DNA from: JAFAXD01 sp963833605
GTDB lineage: Bacteria; Pseudomonadota; Alphaproteobacteria; Rhizobiales; Xanthobacteraceae
Direction of reading: 5' to 3'
Length of the DNA stretch: 64,000 nucleotides
NCBI GenBank assembly: GCA_963833605.1
Contig: CAWHYZ010000005.1
Location: 1-64,000, forward strand
The position numbers were made by a program, and so were the translations under genes. The notes below the pieces were generated by a model. The model had not been told where the DNA came from and did no database searches. It saw only the letters and a program-made list of their open reading frames with translations. This document shows, in pieces, positions 42,014 through 53,536 of the stretch; position 1 is the first letter of the stretch; the number at the start of each line of letters is the position of its first letter.

Positions 42014-43253
42014 TCAGTTCCGGCCGGCAGTGCTCTGCATGTGGTCCAACACGGCAGAAGTCGGCCAACAGTCGACCGCCAGTCCGTTGGCCTTCTGATA
42101 GGTACCGAGCGCGGCACGCGTCTTCATCCCGGCCTTGCCGTCGATCTTGTCCGCATAGAGCCCGGTCTGAGTCAGCCGGCGCTGCATACGCTCCACCTGC
42201 ACGGTCGGCATTTGCACGACCGTGGCCCACGGCGTCTCGAATGGGCGCTTGTCGGCAATGCGATCGCTGAGATGACCCACGAACAGAACATAGAGGTCGG
42301 AGAAATTGTATTCCTTGATCACGAAGTAGTTCTTTGGCGTGAGAAATGACGGCCCATAGAGCCCGGCCGGCTGCAGCAGGGAGGCGGACTCGGCGAGTTC
42401 CGTCGCATTCAGCTTGCGGCCATAGGCCGGCGTAAATCCGAGTCGCAGCCATTCGCTGATCGGTTTGGTCACCTCTGGAACCCCGATTGTGCAGTCGACA
42501 TTGCGCGGGGGGTGGACCTCGATCGCCCACGGTGCGCCGCGCTGCCAGCCCTTGTCGACGAGTTGCTTGGCGGCAGACGCAAGCGCATCGGGCACCGATG
42601 TCCAGATATTGCGCCTGCCGTCGCCGTCGAAATCGACGGCAGAGCGGAAATAGTCCGAAGGCATGAACTGGGTCAGGCCCATGGCGCCCGCCCAGGAGCT
42701 CTTCATATCGGCGAGCTTGATGTCGCCCTCATCGAGCATCTTGAGGCCGAGCAGGAATTCCTGACGGAACTGATCCTTGCGCCGGCCAAGATAGGCCTGG
42801 GTTGCGAGCACCCGGATCGCGCTGCGCAAATCCTTGGCGCGCCCAAAGTCGGTCTCGCGCGCCCAGATCGCGAGCAGAACCGGCCCGGGCACGCCGAATT
42901 GCCGTTCGATCGCTGCCAGCGTTGCCCGATGCTGCTCGAGCAATTTGCGGCCGTGCTCGGCCAGACGCTGGAACGATGGACTCCTTGAGATAGTCGGCCG
43001 GCGTCTGCACGAACTCCGCCTGCGCGCCGGATGGCCTTTCGGGCCGGCCTGGAATGATGAGATCTGGCAACGACAGGTCGGGCTCAAGGCCGCGCGTCGC
43101 AGCCTCGAAGGTCGCGCGCGAGATGCCCATCTGCTGGGCCTCCGGCCACACGCCAGCGAGCCATTGCTGGAATGCCGGATCGGCCGCGCGCGCCGGCGCA
43201 ATCGCGAGCAGTGCGGCCACCGCAAGCGCCGCGCATGAAAAACCGCGCTGCAT
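42014..43253 (-). pseudogene. lytic murein transglycosylase (MltB type), frameshifted
   Basis: The N-terminal frame from ATG 43253 has a signal peptide (CAALAVAALLAIAPARA) and FQQWLAGVWPEAQQMGISRATFEAATRGL; the second frame continues SFQRLAEHGRKLLEQHRATLA, AIWARETDFG with the catalytic Glu, SWAGAMGLTQFMPSDYF, and a C-terminal peptidoglycan-binding domain ending RAALGTYQKANGLAVD. Removing the T at 42977 (plus strand) joins the frames, so there is one extra base. The restored protein of about 412 residues is of normal length. It overlaps the class II aldolase stop by one base. Probable sequencing error. Confidence 0.8.
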
Positions 43254-44041
43254 CACGTTGCAAACGCCGGATCGAGCCGTTCGGCGAGCCGGAGGAAATA
43301 CTGCCAACTGTGGTCCTCGCGCGGTGCGTTGCCCCGGTTATTGCCACCCATCTGCGCTTTGGTGCGATTTTGCAAGTCCTCGGGAATGATCCGGAAGGGC
43401 CGCCCCGTCGCCAGTACGCGCTCCTGCAGCGCACAGGCATCGATCAGGGCGCGCATCCAGCCAAACGCCTCGCCGACCGATGCGCCGACGCTGAGCAGGC
43501 CATGATTGCGCATGATCAGCGTGTGTCGGTGGCCGAGGTCGTGAAGGATACGCGGGACTTCATCGTGCTGATTGGCGAGGCCTTCGAACGCGTGGTAGCC
43601 GACCTCGTCGTACAGCCGGCACCCGCCCTGATCGAAAATCAACAGAGGGTCCTCGGTTGCGCTGACCACGGTGCCGGCACCGTGGTGGGTATGGATCACG
43701 CAATTGACATCAGGTCGCGCGTTCAGGATGCCGCTGTGGAAATTGAAGCCGGCGGACGCGAGGCGAACCCCTGTATGGCTGAGAATGCGGCCATCATAGG
43801 TGGCGGTCGCGAGCGAGGAAGCGGTGATCTCGTCCCAGCCAAGGCCCAGGGGGTTCATCAGGAAGTTATCGGTGTCGGCGATGCGCGCCGTGATGTGATT
43901 GAGCGTGTCGATGTTCCAGCCAAGGTGATGGGCGATGCGGAACGCGGCTGCAAGCTCGACCCGCAGCTTTTGTTCTGCATCGCTCAGCGTTCGTTGCAGA
44001 TCAACGCCGCCGATCCGCGAGATCGGCATTCGCTCGTTCAT
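43253..44041 (-). CDS. class II aldolase/adducin family protein
   Basis: From ATG 44041 the 262-residue protein has the zinc-binding texts NHITARI, CVIHTHHGAGTVV and LIMRNHGLLSVG of the class II aldolase family (fuculose-phosphate aldolase, ribulose-5-phosphate epimerase, adducin head). The histidines of HTHHG and NHG are metal ligands. The substrate cannot be assigned; many members without a sugar-phosphate context act on hydroxy acids. It runs in the same direction as the transglycosylase gene, with overlapping stop and start. Confidence 0.82.
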   Translation of the reverse strand: MNERMPISRIGGVDLQRTLSDAEQKLRVELAAAFRIAHHLGWNIDTLNHITARIADTDNFLMNPLGLGWDEITASSLATATYDGRILSHTGVRLASAGFNFHSGILNARPDVNCVIHTHHGAGTVVSATEDPLLIFDQGGCRLYDEVGYHAFEGLANQHDEVPRILHDLGHRHTLIMRNHGLLSVGASVGEAFGWMRALIDACALQERVLATGRPFRIIPEDLQNRTKAQMGGNNRGNAPREDHSWQYFLRLAERLDPAFAT

Positions 44042-44145
44042 AACCCGCTCCGTCCCGGCCCCGGTTCGCACACTAGCCTAGCCCAATCCGCGCAGGCGGC
44101 AAGCCCCGCCGAACTGCTCACGCGCTACGCCGACGGATCGATGCG

Positions 44146-45801
<1,656 letters not shown>

Positions 45802-46018
45802 CGGTTCTCGCACGGCTTGGGGTGCACCGCCCGCGCAATGTCCGTCGCGCTCTGCGACGCTCAACCAGCGCATGGGTCGGAAAAGATCGGCCTGATGTAG
45901 CGATCAGGCCCGCAAAGGGCAATACCAGTGACAGGCGATCAGGCCGGTGGGAGCGATAGCTCCAGACGGCTCGGTCTCAATCCCTGACTTCCAGCGCCCG
46001 ATCGGCTAAGGTCGATCG

Positions 46019-46990
46019 ATGTTGAAATGTCTCGCTTTAATCGCATCGGCCACCTTGCTGGCTGGCAGCGCCTGGGCGCAGGACGACGGCGCCAAGTACC
46101 CAAGCCAGCCGATCCGTATGATCGTGACCGTTCCCCCCGGCGGCGGCGTCGATTCGGTTGCGCGGATCGTAGCCGATAGGCTGCGTCAACGTTTTGGCCA
46201 GCCGGTCGTGGTCGAGAATCGTGGCGGGCAAGCGGGTAATTTCGGCGCCGAGGCAGCATTCGCTGCAGCACCGGACGGCTATACCCTGATGGCGTCACAA
46301 CCGGCGCCGCTCACCGTCAATGTGCTGCTTTATCGCAAGCTCAACTACGATCCTTCCGCGTTCGTGCCGGTCGCGATCATGACGAGGGTCCCGAACACGC
46401 TGACGGTACGCCCGGATTTTCCGGCCAAGACCGCGCAGGAGTTCATCGCCTATGCCCGGGCCAATCCCGGCAAGCTGAATTACGCCTCCCAGGGAACCGG
46501 CACGACCTCGCACCTGACGGCCGAGCTCTTTCAGCGGCGCACCGGAACCAAGCTGGTGCATGTTCCCTACAAGGGCACGGCGCCCGCGATCAACGACCTC
46601 GTCGCTGGTCACGTCGACCTGATGTTCACCGAGATGGCGTCGGCCATCGAACTGCATCGCGCCGGCAAGGCCCGCATCCTCGCCGTCACCGCCGCGGAGC
46701 GCGTGCCGCAGCTTGCGGACGTCCCGACCCTGATCGAAGCCGGGGTGCCCGGGTTCACGTCCGAAACCTGGAACGGCATATCGGCGCCGCCCAAGACCCC
46801 GGCTGCGATCGTGGAAAAACTCAATCAGGCCATTGTCGAAGCCCTGAACGCGCCCGATGTGCGCGCGCACCTCGCATCGCTCAACATGGAGCCGGTGGCC
46901 AGCACACCGGCGCAAACGGCGCAATTCATCAAGGCCGATGCGCAACGCTGGGCCGATGTGATCCGCGCGGCCGGCGTCGCCGCGGATTAG
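46019..46990 (+). CDS. TctC/Bug-family periplasmic binding protein
   Basis: The 323-residue receptor has a Sec signal (MLKCLALIASATLLAGSAWAQ) and the family text YPSQPIRMIVTVPPGGGVDSVARI, NRGGQAGNFGAEAAFAAAPDGYT, and HVPYKGTAPAINDLVAGHVD. It lies 35 bases upstream of a hydroxyacid dehydrogenase on the same strand, so an alpha-hydroxy or alpha-keto acid is a plausible ligand. No membrane partners are present. Confidence 0.85.
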   Translation: MLKCLALIASATLLAGSAWAQDDGAKYPSQPIRMIVTVPPGGGVDSVARIVADRLRQRFGQPVVVENRGGQAGNFGAEAAFAAAPDGYTLMASQPAPLTVNVLLYRKLNYDPSAFVPVAIMTRVPNTLTVRPDFPAKTAQEFIAYARANPGKLNYASQGTGTTSHLTAELFQRRTGTKLVHVPYKGTAPAINDLVAGHVDLMFTEMASAIELHRAGKARILAVTAAERVPQLADVPTLIEAGVPGFTSETWNGISAPPKTPAAIVEKLNQAIVEALNAPDVRAHLASLNMEPVASTPAQTAQFIKADAQRWADVIRAAGVAAD

Positions 46991-47025
46991 GTTCACGGAC
47001 GAAAATCACACCAACAGCAGGACAT

Positions 47026-47982
47026 ATGATGCGCTGTGCAATCCTCGATGATTATCAGAACGTCGCTATGAAAATGGCCGATTGGTCGAAGATTTCTGGT
47101 GCGGTCAATATCAAAGTGTTCGACCAGTGGATCCCGCCCGCCGAGGTGCCCGGTGCGCTCAAGGGCTATGAGATCGTCTGCGCAATGCGCGAGCGCACGC
47201 GCTTTCCGCGGCAAGTGATCGAGGCGCTGCCTGATTTGCGCTTACTGATCACCAGCGGCATGCGCAATGCGGCGATCGACGTGAACGCTGCCAACGAACG
47301 CGGGGTCGTCGTCTGTGGCACCGCGGGCTCGGGCAATCCGACCGCCGGCATCGCGATCGGCCTCATGCTCGAACTGACCCGCCAGATCGGCTACGAAAAC
47401 GCTCGCCTCAAGGGCGGAGCGCCCTGGCAAACCACGATCGGAATCGATCTCGAAGGCAAGACGTTGGGCATCGTCGGCCTGGGCAGGCTCGGCAGCAAGG
47501 TCGCCCGCATCGCACAGGCGTTCGGCATGACGGTGATCGCCTGGAGCCAGAACCTGACCCCGGAAAAAGCACGCGAGGCCGGTGTGACCTACGCCAGCAA
47601 GGAAGACCTGTTCCGCAGCGCGGACATCATCTCGATTCATGTGCTGCTGAGCGAACGCTCGCGCGGGCTGATCGGGGCGAATGACCTCGCGCTGATGAAG
47701 CCGACGGCTTACCTCGTCAATACGGCGCGGGCTGCAATTGTTGACCAGGCTGCCCTGCTAGCTGCCCTGACCGAACAGAAGATTGCGGGCGCCGGGCTCG
47801 ACGTGTTCGAAACCGAACCGCTGCCGGTCGATCATCCGTTGCGAAAACTCGACAACGTCGTCCTCACCCCGCATCTGGGCTATGTGAGCGTGCAAGCCTA
47901 CGAAACCTACTTCCGCGAGATGGTGGACGACATCCGCGCCTACCTGGATGGCAAGCCAGTGCGCGTGCTTCCAGCGTCGTGA
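47026..47982 (+). CDS. D-2-hydroxyacid dehydrogenase family protein
   Basis: The 318-residue NAD-dependent enzyme has GLGRLGSKVARIAQAFG as nucleotide-binding motif, the catalytic Arg in LVNTARAAIVDQ, the acidic residue in LDVFETEPLP and the catalytic His in VLTPHLGY. It interconverts 2-oxo and D-2-hydroxy acids. The first two codons are both ATG (47026, 47029). It follows the TctC gene by 35 bases, so the pair may import and reduce or oxidise one acid. Confidence 0.87.
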   Translation: MMRCAILDDYQNVAMKMADWSKISGAVNIKVFDQWIPPAEVPGALKGYEIVCAMRERTRFPRQVIEALPDLRLLITSGMRNAAIDVNAANERGVVVCGTAGSGNPTAGIAIGLMLELTRQIGYENARLKGGAPWQTTIGIDLEGKTLGIVGLGRLGSKVARIAQAFGMTVIAWSQNLTPEKAREAGVTYASKEDLFRSADIISIHVLLSERSRGLIGANDLALMKPTAYLVNTARAAIVDQAALLAALTEQKIAGAGLDVFETEPLPVDHPLRKLDNVVLTPHLGYVSVQAYETYFREMVDDIRAYLDGKPVRVLPAS

Positions 47983-48250
47983 CCGCGAGGAGAAAAACGA
48001 GGTAGCGGCCGTAGACGCAATCTGGGGTTGTAGAATCTGGTTCGTCCCTGTATTTGTACGGCGATCAACCAAAACCCCGGGCCTGGGCAGGCCGACGCAA
48101 CTCCGGCGTCGGAGATTGTTTGTTTCCAACACCGCGCTCCAGCGTCATTTTTGTTGAATTGCCGGGGTTTGTGGGTAGAGTTCAGTCAGAAGTCAGAGAG
48201 CGGCGGTGCGGGGCCAGCTCCTTATAAGAAACATCTAAAGTGCACATTCA
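47983..48250. other. intergenic stretch with one hairpin
   Basis: CCGACGC and GCGTCGG (about 48092-48113) can form a 7-bp stem after the dehydrogenase gene, followed by a T-rich run, so it may be a terminator. Nothing else is recognised. Confidence 0.4.
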
Positions 48251-48976
48251 GTGGGGGCGCAATCAACCATGCCGTCAAGGGTTCGTGTTTTCGTCGATTT
48301 CGACGGGACGATTTCGCTTGAGGATACGACGGACGTTATCCTCGAGCGTTTTGCGGATCCCGAATGGCGCAAGGTCGAGGCTGAATGGCTCGCGGGCATC
48401 ATCGGCTCGCGCGAGTGTCTGTCACGGCAAATCGACCTCGTGCACGCGAGTCCGGACGAGCTCGACAGCGTCATCGAGGACGTGCCGCTCGATCCGCATT
48501 TCCCGGAACTAGTCGCGCTCTGTCGGGGTCATGGCGTGGCGCTCACGGTCGTCTCCGACGGACTCGACCGTATAGTCACCAAAATGCTCAGCCGGGCCGG
48601 CATCGATGTTCCGATTCTGGCCAACCGGCTGGAATGGCTCGGGGAGAATTGGTGGCGCCTCGCCTTCCCGTACGAAGCGGGTGACTGCCGCTCGCAGGCC
48701 GGTCACTGCAAATGCCGCGCGCTCGCCGAGGAAGCCAACACGATTCGCATCCTGATCGGGGACGGTCGGTCGGACTTTTGTGCGGCCGAGACCGCCGATC
48801 TCGTGGTTGCCAAAGGCGCCCTTGCGGAGCACTGCCAGGCCAGCGGCCTCGCGTACATCGTGTTTGGCAATTTCGCGGGCGCAACGACGTTGATAGCTGA
48901 TTGGATCGGGGGTCTGCGGCGGCTCGACGGCATGCCGCGCTACGCCAAGGGCACGAGTCATGCGCCCTCCGCTTAG
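48251..48976 (+). CDS. MtnX-like HAD-IB phosphatase
   Basis: The product has the HAD motif I FVDFDGTISLEDTTD with the nucleophile Asp and acid Asp two residues later, motif II in LTVVSDGLDR, and motif III/IV in LIGDGRSDFCAAETADLVVAKG. The CxC-containing HCKCRAL is typical of MtnX-like members. GTG 48251 and ATG 48269 are both possible starts; ribosome sites are weak. It overlaps the aminotransferase gene by 17 bases and opens a three-gene operon. In the methionine salvage route MtnX removes a phosphate; here no other mtn gene is present, so the substrate is open. Confidence 0.82.
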   Translation: MGAQSTMPSRVRVFVDFDGTISLEDTTDVILERFADPEWRKVEAEWLAGIIGSRECLSRQIDLVHASPDELDSVIEDVPLDPHFPELVALCRGHGVALTVVSDGLDRIVTKMLSRAGIDVPILANRLEWLGENWWRLAFPYEAGDCRSQAGHCKCRALAEEANTIRILIGDGRSDFCAAETADLVVAKGALAEHCQASGLAYIVFGNFAGATTLIADWIGGLRRLDGMPRYAKGTSHAPSA

Positions 48977-50391
48977 GCTCGCCGCCACTGCCGGCCAAGA
49001 ACGAAACGCCGACCCGATCCTGGATGACGCCGAGCTGCTCAAGCTCGAAGCGATCTACTGTTCGCACGGCGACACGGTTCATTATTCCGAGCCCAAGATT
49101 TTCGACCGCTGCGAAGGCTCATTTCTTTATGACGCCGAGGGCCGCCAATACCTCGATCTGCAGATGTGGTACTCGGCCGTCAACTTCGGGTATGGCAACC
49201 GCCGGCTCAACGACGCGCTCAAACGCCAGATCGACCGGCTGCCACAGGTCGCGAGCCAATATCTGCACCGGGAGAAAATCGAGCTCGCCGCCATGATCGC
49301 GCGCGACGCGGAAGCAAAATTCGGCCGCAAGGGGCGTGTGCATTTCAACGTCGGCGGCTCGCAGGCGATCGAGGACTCGCTCAAGCTCGTGCGCAATGCC
49401 AGCAACGGCAAGAGTCTGATGTTCGCATTCGAAGGTGGGTATCACGGCCGCACGCTCGGTGCCTCTGCGATCACCTCGTCCTACCGCTATCGCCGCCGCT
49501 TCGGCCATTTTGGGGACCGCGCGCACTTCCTGCCGTTTCCGTACTACTTCCGCGGCCCGCAAGGACATGAGCAAGGAAGAGTACGGGCTGCACTGCGTAC
49601 AACAGCTCGAGCGGCTGTTTGAGAGCGAGTACAACGGCGTCTGGGATCCCAAAGCGGGCCAGGCCGAATATGCGGCTTTCTACGTCGAAACCGTGCAAGG
49701 CACCGGCGGCTATGTGATTCCGCCCCGCAACTTCTTCGCTGAGTTGAAGAAGGTCCTCGATCGCTACGGCATTTTGCTGGTGGTCGACGACATCCAGATG
49801 GGCTTTTTCCGCACCGGAAAGCTCTGGTCGATCGAGCATTTCGGGGTGACGCCGGACGTGATTGTGTTCGGCAAGGCGCTGACCAACGGGCTCAATCCGT
49901 TGTCCGGACTATGGGCCGCCGAAGAGCTGATCAATCCGAAGGTGTTTCCGCCCGGCTCGACCCACTCGACCTTTGCGGCCAACCCGCTCGGCACCGCGAT
50001 CGGGCTCGAGGCGATGAAGTTGATGCAGGAGGAAGACTTCGCAACCGCGGTGCCAAAGAAGGGCGCCTACTTCCTCAAGGGACTCGAAGAGCTCAAGCGC
50101 CGCCACAAGATCATCGGCGATGTCGACGGGCTCGGCCTCGCGCTGCGCATTGAAATTTGCGAGCCGCACGACCGCTTCACGCCGTCGAAGGCCATCGTCG
50201 ACCGCATGGTTGATGAGGCGCTGAAAGGCGATCTCGAACACGCCGGCAAACGCTATGGCCTGGTGCTCGATATCGGCGGCTATTTCAAGAACGTGATCAC
50301 GCTCGCACCCTCGCTCGCCATCAGTCATGACGAGATCGACCTCGGTCTTGCCTTGCTCGATCAGCTCATGGCCCGCGTCTCGAAAGCCTAA
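48960..50391 (+). pseudogene. class III aminotransferase, frameshifted
   Basis: The first frame has YLDLQMWYSAVNFGYGNRRLN, NVGGSQAIEDSLKLVRNAS and FEGGYHGRTLGASAITSSYRYR; the second has VETVQGTGGYVIPPRNFF, LLVVDDIQMGFFRTGKLW with the PLP-binding Asp, and VIVFGKALTNGLNPLSG with the catalytic Lys. Removing the C at 49560 joins RGP to KDMSKEEYG without a break, so one extra base is present. The restored protein has about 476 residues, normal for acetylornithine/GABA-type enzymes. The substrate is unknown. Sequencing error is likelier than decay. Confidence 0.82.
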
Positions 50392-50396
50392 AGCGC

Positions 50397-51353
50397 ATGA
50401 CCATTATCGATCGCAGCTTCAAGGTTGGAACGGGCCGCACCGGCTTTCTGCTGATTCACGGCCTTGGCGGCACGCCGGTCGAACTCAAATTCGTGGCTAA
50501 GGGCTTGGCGCGGCGCGGATTTCTGGTGCACTGCTGCCAACTCGCGGGGCATTGCGGCAGCGACGCCGACCTCATCGCCACAACCTGGCAGGACTGGTAC
50601 GCGAGCGTCGTTGCCGCGTTCGATGCGCTGCGGACGCAGTGCGACACGGTGGTGGTTGGCGGCTTGTCGATGGGCGGCGTGCTGGCGCTGCATCTCGCCG
50701 CGCAACGGCCCGGCGAAGTGCACGGTCTCGCGCTTTACGCACCAACGCTCTGGTACGACGGTTGGGCTACACCTTGGTATCGCTTTGTGTTGCAGTTTGC
50801 CCTGTGGTCCGCCTTCGGGCGAGCGCTCGTGCGCAGGATTTACCGCTACACCGAGGGCGAGCCATACGGGATCAAGGATCCGGCCATCCGGGGCGTGGTG
50901 ACCTCAGCCATGAAGTCAGGCGACAGCACCCAGGCTGGAATCCTGACAACCCCCGGCGAATCGGTGTGCCAGCTCTATCTTCTGGTGCAGGCCGTACGGC
51001 GCGAGTTCAAGGATATCACGGCACCCGCGCTGATCGTTCAGGCGCGCGATGACGACCTCTCGAGCCTCAAGAATGCCGAGTATCTGCAGCGTCACCTCGG
51101 CGGCCTGGTCGGCACAATCGTGCTCGACGACAGCTATCACATCGTGACCGTCGACCGGCAACGCGATCTGCTGATCGAAAGCACGATGGCCTTCGCGACC
51201 CTGCTCGCTACGCGGCTGCAGCTGGAGTTGCTGAGCGGGGAGAGGGTACTGCCAATCAACGCGGCGGCGCAGGCTGCCAATGCGAAGCCGGCGCCTCCCC
51301 TTGCGCCGGCTCCCGAACTGCCCGATGCGGCTAGGGGCCCACGGTTACCATAA
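50397..51353 (+). CDS. alpha/beta hydrolase (carboxylesterase type)
   Basis: The 318-residue protein has LIHGLGGTPVELKFVAKGLARRGF, the nucleophile elbow GGLSMGG (S91), an acidic residue in IVQARDDDLSSLKN and the catalytic His in DDSYHIVTVDRQRD. These match the bacterial carboxylesterase/monoacylglycerol lipase type. A Pro/Ala-rich tail of about 30 residues follows the domain. It starts five bases after the aminotransferase stop, so it is the third gene of the HAD/aminotransferase/hydrolase operon. Confidence 0.85.
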   Translation: MTIIDRSFKVGTGRTGFLLIHGLGGTPVELKFVAKGLARRGFLVHCCQLAGHCGSDADLIATTWQDWYASVVAAFDALRTQCDTVVVGGLSMGGVLALHLAAQRPGEVHGLALYAPTLWYDGWATPWYRFVLQFALWSAFGRALVRRIYRYTEGEPYGIKDPAIRGVVTSAMKSGDSTQAGILTTPGESVCQLYLLVQAVRREFKDITAPALIVQARDDDLSSLKNAEYLQRHLGGLVGTIVLDDSYHIVTVDRQRDLLIESTMAFATLLATRLQLELLSGERVLPINAAAQAANAKPAPPLAPAPELPDAARGPRLP

Positions 51354-51435
51354 CCGCTAAACGCTCTTGCGCCGGGCGCCCTGCGGCGCCCATGATAGGC
51401 GCTGGACGATTGTTTTGTCGCGTTGGGCGTAGCGC

Positions 51436-52689
51436 ATGAAGGCGATCATTGTCGGCGGCGGCGTCGGTGGGCTCACGACTGCGCTTATGCTGCATGCCCG
51501 CGGCCTTGATTGTGAGGTATTCGAGCAGTCGGACGCGATCCGCGAGCTTGGGGTGGGCATCAATACGCTGCCGCACGCCATCAAAGAGCTCCGCGAACTC
51601 GGCCTACTTGAGCGGCTCGATCAGGTCGCGATCCGCACCTTTGAGCTCTTCTACACCAACCGCTTTGGCCAGGAGATCTGGCGGGAACCGCGCGGGACCG
51701 ATGCCGGCTACGACGTGCCGCAGTTTTCGATCCATCGCGGACACTTGCAGGGTGTCATCTATCAGGCGGCACGCGCGCGCCTCGGCGAACACCGCATCCA
51801 CACCGGCCATCGTCTCGGCGCCTTCACCCAGGACGACGGCGGCATCAGCGCCTACTTCTTCGATCGCAGCGGTGCGCACCGCGCGACCGCGCGTGGCGAT
51901 GTGCTGATCGGCGCCGATGGCATCAACTCCAAGGTGCGCGAGACACTTTATCCGAAGGAAGGACCGGCACGCTGGAACGGCGCCATGCTCTGGCGCGGAG
52001 CGATCGATTGGCCGGTCTTTCTGACCGGCCGTTCGATGATCGTCGCCGGCGGCATGGCGGCGAAGCTTGTAATCTACCCGATCGCGGCGGGCCGGCGCGA
52101 AGGTACCCGGCTCACCAATTGGGCCGTCGTCGCCAAGATCGGTGCTGACGGGTCGATCCCACCCAACAAGGAAGATTGGTCGCGGCCGGGCAGGTTCGAG
52201 GACCTCATGCCGCATGTGCGCCGCTTCAACATTCCGTTCGTGCATGCACAGGCTCTGATCGAGGCTACCCCGGAATTCTGGGAATACCCGATGTGCGACC
52301 GCGATCCGCTGCCGCGCTGGTCGTTTGGACGCGTCACGCTGCTCGGCGACGCGGCGCATCCGATGTATCCGGTTGGCTCCAACGGCGCCTCGCAGGCGAT
52401 CCTCGACGCGCGCTGCCTCGCCGACCGCCTCAAGGACGCAGAGCATCCCGCCGCTGCGCTGTGGGCCTACGACCAGGAACGGCTGCCGCCGACCGCCCAG
52501 ATCGTGCGCATGAACCGCAGCGGCGGCCCCGAGGGCGTGATCGACGCGGTCGAGCAGCGCGCGCCGGATGGCTTCACGAATATCGACGCGATCCTGAGCT
52601 ACGAGCAACGCAAGGCGATCGTGCGCGGCTACGCCTCGACCGCCGGGTTCGCCCACGAGCAGGTGAACCGGCCGGCAAAGGCGGCTTAG
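51436..52689 (+). CDS. FAD-dependent monooxygenase (salicylate hydroxylase-like, group A)
   Basis: The 417-residue protein has the FAD motif MKAIIVGGGVGGLTTALMLHARG, the DG motif VLIGADGINSKVRETL, and the GD motif GRVTLLGDAAHPMYPVGSNGASQAI. It hydroxylates an aromatic or heterocyclic acid, with NAD(P)H. It is not closely similar to the monooxygenase at 9953-11155. It lies 82 bases after the hydrolase gene on the same strand; co-transcription is possible but not required. Confidence 0.85.
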   Translation: MKAIIVGGGVGGLTTALMLHARGLDCEVFEQSDAIRELGVGINTLPHAIKELRELGLLERLDQVAIRTFELFYTNRFGQEIWREPRGTDAGYDVPQFSIHRGHLQGVIYQAARARLGEHRIHTGHRLGAFTQDDGGISAYFFDRSGAHRATARGDVLIGADGINSKVRETLYPKEGPARWNGAMLWRGAIDWPVFLTGRSMIVAGGMAAKLVIYPIAAGRREGTRLTNWAVVAKIGADGSIPPNKEDWSRPGRFEDLMPHVRRFNIPFVHAQALIEATPEFWEYPMCDRDPLPRWSFGRVTLLGDAAHPMYPVGSNGASQAILDARCLADRLKDAEHPAAALWAYDQERLPPTAQIVRMNRSGGPEGVIDAVEQRAPDGFTNIDAILSYEQRKAIVRGYASTAGFAHEQVNRPAKAA

Positions 52690-52802
52690 CGCGGGACGTG
52701 ATCTGTTCGTAGTTGACCGGCTTGACCCCACAATTCCGATAGCGATGAAGCGAGATGGCCGCGACGAGTCCCGGCCAGCACGAATCGGAAAAGTGGTCGT
52801 CT

Positions 52803-53255
52803 TTACGCCGCCGGCGGCGGCAGGAAAACGACTTCATGCTTGGCGGAGAGTGCGACCACTTCGCTGGGGGTCTGCTCCGGCATGCTGTGGATCGCCCAGA
52901 ACAGATCGTAGAGACGGCGGGTGGGCGAAACCCAGAAGAAGCATTTCACCGGCTGATCCGACTTGTTGAAGATGCCGTGCGACAGCCCCATCGGCAGTCG
53001 GATCAGGTCGCCCGTGGTCGCGACGAAATCCTTGCCCTCGAGCACCAGGTCAAAACGGCCCTCGAACATATAAATGAATTCGTCCTGGGTCGGGTGGATA
53101 TGCGGTGGCACGAAGGTGCCGGGCGGAAACGTCGCATGCCAGGAAAACGAAGACTCCGACAGGCTCTTGGGCACGTAGGTCTGGCCCAGGATGTTCCAGG
53201 AAATGCCGTCAATCCCAGTATTGGTCTTGGTGATCCCTGCGGTGAGCGGTTGCAT
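52803..53255 (-). CDS. cupin-domain protein
   Basis: From ATG 53255 the 150-residue protein is a single cupin: TFVPPHIHPTQDEFIYMFEGRFDL carries the first motif with two His and a Glu, and GDLIRLPMGLSHGIFNKSD the second with one His. These residues bind a metal. The frame is open to 53420, but the added part is not conserved in type. It may be a dioxygenase or a ligand-binding protein; the sequence does not tell. Confidence 0.8.
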   Translation of the reverse strand: MQPLTAGITKTNTGIDGISWNILGQTYVPKSLSESSFSWHATFPPGTFVPPHIHPTQDEFIYMFEGRFDLVLEGKDFVATTGDLIRLPMGLSHGIFNKSDQPVKCFFWVSPTRRLYDLFWAIHSMPEQTPSEVVALSAKHEVVFLPPPAA

Positions 53256-53536
53256 GAAACTCGTATCCCCCTGTGACGCGAACTTACCCTTGCGGCTGCC
53301 GCATTCAATCATGATTGCCCGCAGACCGAAACGCCCGATCGGCGCGGCCGGGGCCGGATTTGCTGCTATCGTAAACGCCGGTATGATAGGCTGTCGCAAC
53401 AAGCCCCGCAGCGGGCCCATAAGAACTTAACTATCAAGGGGTTACTAACTGGCGGGAGGCTCGGGCGTTGGCACGCCGCGTGCTTTCCGAGTGGGAACAG
53501 GGGCCGGATCGAACCCTGACATGGGAGACATTGGAC

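Noticed and set aside
51436..52689. A second gene antisense to the monooxygenase (51604-52731)
   Set aside because: It is the shadow of a gene with three intact FAD motifs.
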